From Hassallia byssoidea VB512170 (GTDB lineage Bacteria > Cyanobacteriota > Cyanobacteriia > Cyanobacteriales > Nostocaceae): 64,000 nt of DNA. Both the position numbers and the translations under genes were made by a program. The stretch spans positions 1-64,000 of the forward strand of contig NZ_JTCM02000012.1 in the NCBI RefSeq assembly GCF_000817785.2, in the 5' to 3' direction. A model generated the notes under the pieces. That model ran no database searches. It was not told the origin of the DNA and worked only from the letters and a program-made list of their open reading frames with translations. Position 1 is the first letter of the stretch. Each line of letters begins with the position of its first letter. Shown in pieces: positions 52,701-59,659 of this stretch.

Positions 52701-53249
52701 TTGGAACCTGTGGAAATTGATTCACATTTCAGATTTGACCCTAGTTCAAATAGGCATCATGACAGGGGTTTACAAAAAGTACTCGATCGCCTTTCTCAAA
52801 CAATCGAGCGGGATGCATTAGTTAGACAAACAACGAACCAACTCCGAGAGTTACTTCAGGTTGATCGGGTGGTTTTGTATTATTTTTATGGAAAGTGGTC
52901 CGGACAAGTAACGTTTGAATCTTTGAGCGATCGCGAATTGTCAATTTTAGGTTCAACCGGACCTGATGATTGTTTTAACAATGAATATGCGGATATGTAT
53001 TTAGCAGGAAGAGTAAGAGCGATCGCTGATATAGAATTAGAACCAATCCAGCCTTGTCACCGAGATTTTCTTCGTAATTTACAAGTTCGCGCTAACCTAG
53101 TTGTACCAGTTTTGATTCCTAGAGGATTATGGGGATTGCTAATAGCTCATCACTGTCAAGCACCTCGCTCTTGGTTAGCATCAGATATTGAACTCATGCA
53201 ACAAAAAGCACAAAATATCGCCACCGCTTCTTGTATTTTAGGAAGTTAA
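52701..53249 (+). CDS. Single-GAF protein with DXCF-type bilin-binding motifs
   Basis: 182 residues, TTG start (no ATG fits). One GAF domain covers about 22-180. It contains GPDDCFNNEYADMYLAGRVRAIADI with DDCF at 89-92 and PIQPCHRDFLRNLQVRANLVVPV with Cys119-His120. The two Cys are 28 residues apart. In DXCF cyanobacteriochromes the second Cys precedes the canonical CH Cys by about that distance (for example TePixJ, from memory). The C-terminal LWGLLIAHHCQAPRSW is standard. Chromophore binding is therefore plausible, though non-bilin cyanobacterial GAFs can keep these motifs. No output domain is attached, so it must act through a partner. Isolated gene. Confidence 0.82.
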   Translation: MEPVEIDSHFRFDPSSNRHHDRGLQKVLDRLSQTIERDALVRQTTNQLRELLQVDRVVLYYFYGKWSGQVTFESLSDRELSILGSTGPDDCFNNEYADMYLAGRVRAIADIELEPIQPCHRDFLRNLQVRANLVVPVLIPRGLWGLLIAHHCQAPRSWLASDIELMQQKAQNIATASCILGS

Positions 53250-53251
53250 AT

Positions 53252-53428
53252 GGGGCATTGGGGAGGCAGTGCGGTCTTGGGGTCTCCCCAAGTGGAGCAC
53301 CTGCCGTCATTGGGCATTGGGGAGGCAGTGCGGTCTTGGGGTCTCCCCAAGTGAAGCACCTGCCGTCATTGGGCATTGGGGAGGCAGTGCGGTCTTGGGG
53401 TCTCCCCAAGTGAAGCACCTGCCGTCAT
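53252..53428. repeat. Hairpin element C, three tandem 59-bp copies
   Basis: Three units of 59 bp (GCGGTCTTGG begins at 53271, 53330 and 53389). Each contains GGCAGTGC, hairpin CTTGGGG-TCT-CCCCAAG, GCACCTGCC and a GTCATTGGGCATTGGGG linker. The outer GGCAGTGC and GCACCTGCC can pair with one bulge, making a longer stem. A diverged single copy is at 35644-35690. Confidence 0.88.
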
Positions 53429-53434
53429 TGGCAA

Positions 53435-53776
53435 CTATCTTGATGAATAAACCATGTATAGTGTAGAGTTTTGATACCAGTAATATTTAGGATAAAAATT
53501 ATCTTTCGTAATCCATATTGTTGTAGTCGAAAGTGGTTTTTTGATAAAAGCTTTCGGACTATTGCTATCCTCCGATTCTCTTGGCTTGAAATCACCGGGT
53601 AGCTTATTTTTGAACTCGTCATATTTAACTAAATTTTGCTTTTTAATTAATATTTGAAAATACTCTTTTGGCACATTGACAGCAATTCGCGCCTGTGGGT
53701 CGGGAGTATCAGCAATAATGTCATACTGTGAAGTACCCCAATCTGCTTCGCCGAGGTTGGGGCGAGTCCTTCCCAA
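53435..53776 (-). pseudogene. C-terminal fragment of an unidentified gene cut by element B
   Basis: A 113-codon frame (GEADWGTSQYDIIADTPDPQARIAVNVPKEYFQILIKKQNLVKYDEF...NSTLYMVYSSR) has normal amino-acid usage, with aromatic residues and Lys, yet no credible start: it opens from a TTG just after an in-frame TAA inside inverted-repeat element B (53782-53848). The preceding part of the gene is missing. I do not recognise the family. It is probably the remnant of a longer gene interrupted by element B, or a short gene using the TTG. Confidence 0.4.
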
Positions 53777-53781
53777 GACTT

Positions 53782-53848
53782 ATGTGGACAGCCTTGTTTA
53801 ATAGATCCTCGATCCCCCACGATAACCTCGGATGAAGGCTGTCCACAT
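53782..53848. repeat. Inverted-repeat element B, copy 2
   Basis: Perfect 14-bp inverted repeats 53782-53795 and 53835-53848 (ATGTGGACAGCCTT and complement) around 39 bases similar to copy 1 (TAGATCC, CCCACGATA, CTCGGATG). Compared with copy 1, an A/T pair in the arm has become G/C on both sides. Confidence 0.82.
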
Positions 53849-53867
53849 TTGTCGTGGGTTGTTGCAG

Positions 53868-54109
53868 GGGTAGTGGTTAGTTGTTAGTCGTTAGTGGGTA
53901 GTTGTTATTAGAACAATCAACAACCAACAACCATCAACCATCAACCATCAACCATCAACCAATAACCAACAACCATCAACCCTTCGGGTTCACCACTTGC
54001 TTCAAGTCGGCATCCCCGCCCAACGCAGTGGTTCACCATCAACTATCAACCAACAATCATTAACCATCAACTAACCACTATCCACTAACCACTAACAACT
54101 ATCCACTAA
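53868..54109. repeat. STRR array with strand switch
   Basis: GTGGTTAGTTGTTAGTCG heptads (53870-53905), core TTATTAGAACAATC, then CAACAACC/CCATCAACC heptads (53918-53978), a CCCTTCGGGTTCACC insert (53979-54035), and CCACTAAC/CTATCCA heptads to 54109, supplying the stop of the next minus-strand gene. Confidence 0.88.
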
Positions 54110-56305
54110 CTAATGACTAATTTGAATTCTCGCTTCCGGGCTGAGTTTTGCTACCTGATTTTGATCACGCGGTTTGCCAATGGTGAGCGCGTAGTTAAGT
54201 GCTAACAACCTCAACCACAATGCAGGATTTTGGGTTTCTAGCCAAGGCTGGATTCGCTTGAGGAAGCGGGGAAACCATCGAATCAGTAAAGCGCTATTAA
54301 GGGCGTAACGACCAAAGTTAAAATAGTTACCCAGCCACCGCATTAAATCTTTTGGTCCTGCAAGTTGCCAAATCCACAGCAACAATGCCGGATTTGTGCG
54401 AGCTGCTTTTAGTGCTAAACGGTTAAAGGTGAACCAATCGCATCTATCTTTAATGAAATTATCTGCCACTTCTAGGGGTTCGTCTGCTAATAACCCAAAG
54501 AAGGTATTTAGCATTGAGTTAATCCGTTGCGGTGGTAAAAATTTCCCTGTGGGAACCATCATTCCTTTGGAAAATAACCAAGTTACGGAAACGTTACTTT
54601 GGTAAGCGCTAATTTGGTTCAGGTGTCGGAAACTGAGCAAATCATGCTTGAGGGCTACATCTAGAAGTGTTGTTAAACGTTCCAAGTTGCGAACTAAAGA
54701 ACCAAAGCCGGTAAATACCAGGGGAGATTGCAGAGAAGCGGCGTCACCGATCGCTAATAATCGATCAAAAGCAACTTTGCGATCGCCATTTCTCACACTA
54801 AAATATCCTGGTATATATCCGAATGTCGGTTTTTTCCACACCAGCTTATCCATATCGCAGCGTCGATACTCTGGCAAAATTGTGAAAAAGTCCTCGTACA
54901 TTTCCAGCAACGAACCGGGATTTTGCCGATTTACTTCGTGGTAATGAAATAAATAAATCGTCAATTCTTCACCTGCTCCGGGAAATAATTCCCAAATCAA
55001 CTGTCTTCCACGCGAAATATCCCCGTGGCTGTTGAGAACGTCGCCATACTGCGAATCCCACGCCCCTGGCTCAAATCCACCGTCAATTACTGCTCCCACC
55101 GTTGGACAAACACTGTCAAAAGCCCGACCGCCATTTAATTGCCAAGCGATCGGCGAAGCAGTTCCCATCGCATCCACCAGCACTCGCCCACTAACTTGCT
55201 TTTCAGTTTGACTGGGTAAATGCTTGACATTAATTACTACTTGTGTATTACTAATATCTGCACGGATAAACTCTGTCTCATCCCAGATTTCACCGCCAGC
55301 GGCTTTGAGCTTTTGTCCGCATAATTGCAGCCATTTATCGGAATCCAAGGCTACATTTAGCACAGTGGGAGTGTGCAGTATAGGCGATCGCAACTTAGGA
55401 GGATTATTACCATCAAAAAACTTATTAAATCCGTCTTTGTACTCCCGCGCAATGATAGATTCCACCTCAGCGGGAGTCACCAAACCCAAATTAATCAAGC
55501 TTTGAATTTCATCGCGAGAAATATTCCATTCCCGATTCATCCTTCCAAAAGGCAATCTCTCCACTAACAGCACCTTATACCCCAGTTGCGCCATCACCGC
55601 CGCATGAATCGCCCCTAAAGCACCGCCGATGTAGATTAGGTCGTATGTGGGGGAGGAGGAGGGGGAGAGGGGGGGAGTGGGGGAGGGGGGGAAAGAATTA
55701 CTATTTTTCTCGTTGTCCCCTTGTCCCCTTGTCTCCCTGTCCCCTTGTCCTCCTTGTCCCCCTTGTCCCCTTGTCTCGCTGTCCCCTTGTCTCTCCTCAA
55801 AGATTACCTCACGCGGTTGCTTGGGATTACGCACACCTTCGCGCCATCGTTGTTCCCACCAGTAAGCGCGTTGCAGGTCATATTCACCTTTGGGCATTTT
55901 CTGGAAATACTTGACGGTGAGAGGATAATAAGGCGCTAGCGCTGAAAAAATTGATTGTTTGGATAAATCAATTGGTGGCGGTTCCGGGTAATGGTGGGGA
56001 AAGCGGCTTCTGATTTGATTAGTCAAGCTTTGTAAGATTTTCCTTTCATGAGGGAAAGGTTTATCTCCCCAACGGAAAGCTTTTAAATACGTGGTTCGCT
56101 GTACCGCCCAGACAAATACAGAAATTTCTGTAGGTAATTTTTCGGAAATTGTTGCCTCATCCGTTGTAGTATGTGGAATCTTTAAACGTAAACCTGAGGG
56201 GGTGAGTACTTTTTCCCCAGTATCTGGTTGAAAATCTGCTTGCAACCACTCGCGTACAGCCGTTGTATCCGGAGTGGGAATTTCTAAATAAAGTATTTGT
56301 TTCAT
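54110..56305 (-). CDS. CruA/CruP-family lycopene cyclase-like flavoprotein with an in-frame STRR insertion
   Basis: 731 residues from ATG 56305 (MKQILYLEIPTP); an ATG at 56335 adds ten residues. An N-terminal ~200-residue region (FSALAPYYPLTVKYFQKMPKGEYDLQRAYWWEQRWREG) typifies the CruA/CruP class. A flavin domain follows: YDLIYIGGALGAIHAAVMAQLGYKVLLVERLPFGRMNREWNIS, then DAMGTASPIAWQLNGG and LLAIGDAASLQSPLVFTGFGSL. Family members cyclise lycopene or protect carotenoids in thylakoids. Between the two domains, about 50 residues ([17 protein letters not shown]...PPSPTPPLSPSSSP) are encoded by STRR DNA (55648-55798). The frame is kept, and the insertion lies at a domain boundary. Whether CruA or CruP cannot be told by eye. 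Confidence 0.85.
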   Translation of the reverse strand: MKQILYLEIPTPDTTAVREWLQADFQPDTGEKVLTPSGLRLKIPHTTTDEATISEKLPTEISVFVWAVQRTTYLKAFRWGDKPFPHERKILQSLTNQIRSRFPHHYPEPPPIDLSKQSIFSALAPYYPLTVKYFQKMPKGEYDLQRAYWWEQRWREGVRNPKQPREVIFEERQGDSETRGQGGQGGQGDRETRGQGDNEKNSNSFPPSPTPPLSPSSSPTYDLIYIGGALGAIHAAVMAQLGYKVLLVERLPFGRMNREWNISRDEIQSLINLGLVTPAEVESIIAREYKDGFNKFFDGNNPPKLRSPILHTPTVLNVALDSDKWLQLCGQKLKAAGGEIWDETEFIRADISNTQVVINVKHLPSQTEKQVSGRVLVDAMGTASPIAWQLNGGRAFDSVCPTVGAVIDGGFEPGAWDSQYGDVLNSHGDISRGRQLIWELFPGAGEELTIYLFHYHEVNRQNPGSLLEMYEDFFTILPEYRRCDMDKLVWKKPTFGYIPGYFSVRNGDRKVAFDRLLAIGDAASLQSPLVFTGFGSLVRNLERLTTLLDVALKHDLLSFRHLNQISAYQSNVSVTWLFSKGMMVPTGKFLPPQRINSMLNTFFGLLADEPLEVADNFIKDRCDWFTFNRLALKAARTNPALLLWIWQLAGPKDLMRWLGNYFNFGRYALNSALLIRWFPRFLKRIQPWLETQNPALWLRLLALNYALTIGKPRDQNQVAKLSPEARIQISH
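55648..55798. repeat. In-frame STRR inside the CruA/CruP-like gene
   Basis: On the + strand: GGGGGAGGAGGAGGGGG and GGGAGTGGGGGAGG (55648-55690), core AAAGAATTACTATTTTTC, then TTGTCCCC/TTGTCTCC repeats (55714-55795). Same G-to-C layout as the intergenic arrays. Confidence 0.92.
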
Positions 56306-56465
56306 TTTTCTGACATTTGCGATGAATCTACTCATTAAGACAGATTTAAGAAAGGAAGCAATTAAGGTAAACTCCGCCCTATCGGTCGAATAAAGATTCA
56401 GTGAAGAAACTTTAATAGTTTGTCAAATTCGTTCTTCATTTTGTAATTATCTGTAAACGCACGCC

Positions 56466-56699
56466 ATGAATTATCCCATCCCACACAGTCCCCAAGAAAT
56501 TATTAACTTACGACAAAACCCCGTTGATGAAGAATTAGTTGCAGCTGCGATCGCCGGAGTAATTAAAATTGTCCGCTCTCAAGGTCAATCTTTAGAAGAA
56601 TTAACAGCTCAGGTGTTAGCAGATGACCAAATGCTGGATAAGCAACAACGACGCTGGTTGAGTCAAGTAGTCACCCAAGCTTGGGAAACTATCTCATAA
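56466..56699 (+). CDS. Small conserved-hypothetical-type protein (77 aa)
   Basis: 77 residues, all-helical: IPHSPQEIINLRQNPVDEELVAAAIAGVIKIVRSQGQSLEELTAQVLADDQMLDKQQRRWLSQVVTQAWETIS. The start and composition look genuine and it is compact and soluble; similar short proteins are common in cyanobacteria (from memory). No domain or function is recognised. It is divergent from the CruA/CruP-like gene, 130-160 bp away. Confidence 0.75.
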   Translation: MNYPIPHSPQEIINLRQNPVDEELVAAAIAGVIKIVRSQGQSLEELTAQVLADDQMLDKQQRRWLSQVVTQAWETIS

Positions 56700-56886
56700 A
56701 AGATAGCGCTTGCCGATTTTTTCACCGATCTTAAAGATTTTAGTAGTTAAGCTGTCGCTATGGTGCGCCTTTTGCTAAATTGCCGCAAAGAGTGCTGTGG
56801 GTGTGGGAGTGTTAAATGCTTGTTCGGGATTGGCAATTTAGCTAGTGTAAAGTTGGAATAAAAGTCAGAAATTTATGTGAGAATTC

Positions 56887-56920
56887 GTAGTCAGCGCTGA
56901 AGCGCTTCAGCGCTGACTAC
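56887..56920. repeat. 34-bp perfect palindrome of the GTAGT...ACTAC family
   Basis: GTAGTCAGCGCTGAAG, centre CG, CTTCAGCGCTGACTAC: 16-bp perfect arms. It is 13 bp downstream of the cimA stop (minus strand) and may stop transcription. It is the most symmetrical of the GTAGT...ACTAC elements. Confidence 0.85.
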
Positions 56921-56933
56921 AAAACTAATACCC

Positions 56934-58640
56934 TCAACTAGAAGCATTCAGCGCTACTTCAGCTTGTGAATGCAATAACAAACCATATTCCAACCCTTCC
57001 ACCACCGCATGATAGGAAGCCTCCAAAATGTTGGTGGAAACTCCTACCGTCGTCCAGCGTTGATGACTATTGCGCGATTCTACCAAAACGCGGGTTTTCG
57101 CTGCTGTACCCGTATGTCCGTTAAGAATCCGCACTTTGTAATCTGTCAATTCAAAAGCGCCAATTTGCGGATAGAAGTTCACCAAAGCTTTGCGTAACGC
57201 CGCATCCAAAGCCGCAACCGGTCCGTTACCTTCCGCTGCTTCGAGAATATCCTTATCGTTTACAGTTACTTTCACTGTCGCTAAAGCGCTGGTACTTTCT
57301 TTTCCTTCCACTAAGTCACAGTGTACTTGCCAGCCTTTAATTTCAAAAAATAAAGGACGTTTTTCCAAACCTTCGCGCATCAGCAACTCAAAACTTGCCT
57401 CCGCTGCCTCAAATTGATATCCTTCACTTTCCAAATCTTTCAAGCGTTGGAGAATTTGCCGTGCTTGTGGATTTTGCTTATCTAGTTCAATCCCAAAACT
57501 GCGGGCTTTTGCCAAAACGTTACTGAGTCCGGCTTGTTCGGAAATGACAATGCGACGACGGTTGCCGATTTGTTCTGGCTGAATGTGTTCGTAAGTTAAG
57601 GGATTGCGTTCTACCGCTGAAACATGGATACCACCTTTATGGGCAAATGCCGATCGCCCGACAAAAGGGGCATGTTCATCAGGTGCAAGATTGACAACTT
57701 CGCTGACAAAGCGACTCGCTTCTGTTAGCTTAGATAGCTGGTTTTCTTCTATACAGCTATAACCTAGCTTCAGTTGCAAATTGGGAATCAAAGAACACAA
57801 ATTAGCGTTGCCGCAGCGTTCACCATAACCGTTAATTGTACCTTGCACCATCCTTGCCCCTGCCATCACAGCGGCTAAGGCGTTAGCAACTGCCGTATCT
57901 GAATCATTATGAGTGTGAATGCCAATTTGGGGGACTGGGAATTGGGAATTGGTAATGGGTAATTGGGAATTGGTAATTGGTAATTGTTTCTTACCCATTA
58001 CCCATTCTCCATTACCCATTACCCATTCCCTATTCGCCTTTACCACATCTTGGACAATTTGGCTAATTTCGTGTGGTAAAGTTCCGCCATTAGTATCGCA
58101 GAGGACGAGCCATTCAGCACCAGCCGTAGCTGCTGCCTCTAATGTCTGTAAAGCGTATTCCCGATTGTGTTTGTAGCCATCAAACCAGTGTTCCGCATCG
58201 TATATAACGCGACGACCATTAGCGCGAAGATACTCAATAGTATCGCGAATCATCGCTAAATTTTCTGCTAAACTTGTCTTCAGACCTTCTGTGACGTGTA
58301 AATCCCAAGACTTACCAAAAATTGTCACCCAGCGAGTACCAGCAGCAAGAATGGCTTGCAGCATTGGCTCATCTGCCGCATTGGTGTTTGGTCTTCTGGT
58401 CGAGCAAAATGCAACAATTTCTGCTACTTTTAGCGGATCTTCTTGTAATTGCCAGAAAAACTGTACATCCTTAGGATTTGCTCCGGGCCATCCTCCTTCA
58501 ATAAAGGGTACACCAAGCCGATCCAGCCTGCGAGCAATGCGTAGTTTATCTTCTATAGACACTGATAGCCCTTCGCGTTGAGTGCCATCCCGTAGCGTGG
58601 TGTCATAGATCCAAAGTGGGGGTGAGGGATTTTCGGTCAT
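56934..58640 (-). CDS. cimA: (R)-citramalate synthase with an in-frame STRR insertion
   Basis: 568 residues from ATG 58640 (MTENPSPPLWIYDTTLRDGTQREGLSVS). It has the DRE-TIM metallolyase signatures: YDTTLRDGTQREG (catalytic Arg/Asp), GTRWVTIFGKSWDLHVTEGL, IYDAEHWFDGYKHNREYAL, LCDTNGGTLPHEI, and IGIHTHNDSDTAVANALAAV with the metal-binding HxH. The C-terminal LeuA-dimer regulatory domain ends SQAEVALNASS. It condenses pyruvate and acetyl-CoA in isoleucine synthesis. Between VKAN and IGIHTHND about 34 residues (WVMGNGEWVMGKKQLPITNS...) come from STRR DNA at 57936-58036. This lies just before the beta-strand bearing the metal His pair, so the loop must be tolerated. Confidence 0.95.
   Translation of the reverse strand: MTENPSPPLWIYDTTLRDGTQREGLSVSIEDKLRIARRLDRLGVPFIEGGWPGANPKDVQFFWQLQEDPLKVAEIVAFCSTRRPNTNAADEPMLQAILAAGTRWVTIFGKSWDLHVTEGLKTSLAENLAMIRDTIEYLRANGRRVIYDAEHWFDGYKHNREYALQTLEAAATAGAEWLVLCDTNGGTLPHEISQIVQDVVKANREWVMGNGEWVMGKKQLPITNSQLPITNSQFPVPQIGIHTHNDSDTAVANALAAVMAGARMVQGTINGYGERCGNANLCSLIPNLQLKLGYSCIEENQLSKLTEASRFVSEVVNLAPDEHAPFVGRSAFAHKGGIHVSAVERNPLTYEHIQPEQIGNRRRIVISEQAGLSNVLAKARSFGIELDKQNPQARQILQRLKDLESEGYQFEAAEASFELLMREGLEKRPLFFEIKGWQVHCDLVEGKESTSALATVKVTVNDKDILEAAEGNGPVAALDAALRKALVNFYPQIGAFELTDYKVRILNGHTGTAAKTRVLVESRNSHQRWTTVGVSTNILEASYHAVVEGLEYGLLLHSQAEVALNASS
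57936..58036. repeat. In-frame STRR inside cimA
   Basis: + strand GGGACTGGGAATTGGGAATTGG heptads (57931-57987 region), core AATTGTTTCTTACCC, then CCCATTA/CCATTAC heptads (58000-58034). G-to-C strand switch as in the spacers. Confidence 0.92.
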
Positions 58641-58710
58641 AAAAGTACAATAGAGACAACTAGAAAAGCGATGTGCCAATATACAACAAAAAGCCAGCTC
58701 GGAAATTTGA

Positions 58711-59054
58711 ATGCCTAAGGTACTAGCTCAAGGTAAAACAATTGAGTGCGAGAAGAAAGCAAACTTACGGAAAGTTTTGCTGCACAATGGTATTGACCTC
58801 TACAATGGCGGCGCATCATTCATAAACTGTCGGGGTATTGGCAGTTGTGGTACTTGTGCCGTCAAAGTAGAAGGAGAAGTGTCAGCGGCTAATTGGCGTG
58901 ACAATGCCAAGAGCGATCGCACATGCCTTACCATTCTCCTACATGAAACCTACGTAAGAAAAGCCAAACTCAGGTTTTAGGCGATGTGAAAGTAACAAAA
59001 TTTGATGGGTTTTGGGGACAAGGTTCTCAAATAGTGTGGACAGCAGAAGGTTAA
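58711..59054 (+). pseudogene. Decayed plant-type 2Fe-2S ferredoxin gene
   Basis: The reading frame from ATG 58711 gives MPKVLAQGKTIECEKKANLR, then INCRGIGSCGTCAVKVEGEV, the ferredoxin 2Fe-2S loop with three cluster Cys. It then shifts out of register near 58912 and stops at 58980. In the -1 frame the next codons restore the expected protein: RSHMPYHSPT, a TGA, NLRKK, then QTQVLGDVKVTKFDG and a natural end TAEG at 59054. Where the fourth cluster Cys should be (RLACQTQ type), this copy reads RKKSQTQ, so that ligand is lost too. One frameshift, one nonsense change and loss of a ligand together mean a true pseudogene, not a single sequencing error. Confidence 0.85.
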
Positions 59055-59069
59055 AAAGGAGATAAAAAC

Positions 59070-59411
59070 ATGGGTAGATGGACACCGCTAATTCTTATGG
59101 CTGGAGGCTTGGCAATTTTGCTAGGTACATTGTTAGGTATAAACTTTCCTATGGGTGGACAAAATGCAAGCGCTCCACCTGTCAGGGGTAGATCCGAAGT
59201 CTTACCTGCCAATCTTAATGTTAATAGCAGTGGCACGAGAAATCAGGGCGAAAATCGCAACAGCGTTGCTCAGAATAACTCTCAAGAGTCAACTAGCGAA
59301 AATAATCAAGAGCAAACCGATAACACTCCAGACCCAACCCCTGATAATTCTCAATCACCCGACCAATCAACTGATACAAATTCCGGCGGACCAGTTCGCG
59401 CTTTATGGTAG
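59070..59411 (+). CDS. Single-pass membrane protein with Asn/Gln/Ser-rich tail (113 aa)
   Basis: 113 residues, with a strong Shine-Dalgarno AAAAAGGAGA seven bases before ATG 59070. Residues 5-24 (TPLILMAGGLAILLGTLLG) form one membrane helix. The rest is low-complexity and hydrophilic, rich in Asn, Gln, Ser, Asp and Pro (SENNQEQTDNTPDPTPDN), likely disordered and outside the membrane. No domain is recognised. It starts 16 bp after the ferredoxin pseudogene, so the two once shared a transcript. Confidence 0.8.
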   Translation: MGRWTPLILMAGGLAILLGTLLGINFPMGGQNASAPPVRGRSEVLPANLNVNSSGTRNQGENRNSVAQNNSQESTSENNQEQTDNTPDPTPDNSQSPDQSTDTNSGGPVRALW

Positions 59412-59427
59412 GAACTACAAGGAGTGA

Positions 59428-59597
59428 TTTGGGAATTGGGAATTGGTAATTGGGCATGGGGCATTGGGCATTGGGAATTGGGAAAAAGAGAATTGGGAAT
59501 TGGGAAAAAGGTAATTGGTAACGCATTTTTTCCCATTCCCCATTCCCCATTCCCCATTCCCCATTCCCCATTCCCCATTCCCCATTCCCCATTCCCC
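59428..59597. repeat. STRR array with strand switch
   Basis: TTGGGAA and TTGGGCA heptads (59432-59515) with GGGAAAAAG interruptions, core ACGCATTTTTTCCC (59521-59534), then ten CCCCATT heptads to 59597. The core shares GCATTTTTTCC with 32954 and 38327. Confidence 0.92.
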
Positions 59598-59659
59598 GTG
59601 TTTGTTCAGAGTTATGAGTTGTTAGTATCTAAGAACTAATAACTAATGATTAATAACTA

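Noticed and set aside
59412-59659. TPP riboswitch upstream of thiO-thiG
   Set aside because: The region is entirely STRR DNA and lacks the CUGAGA and ACCUGA-like boxes.
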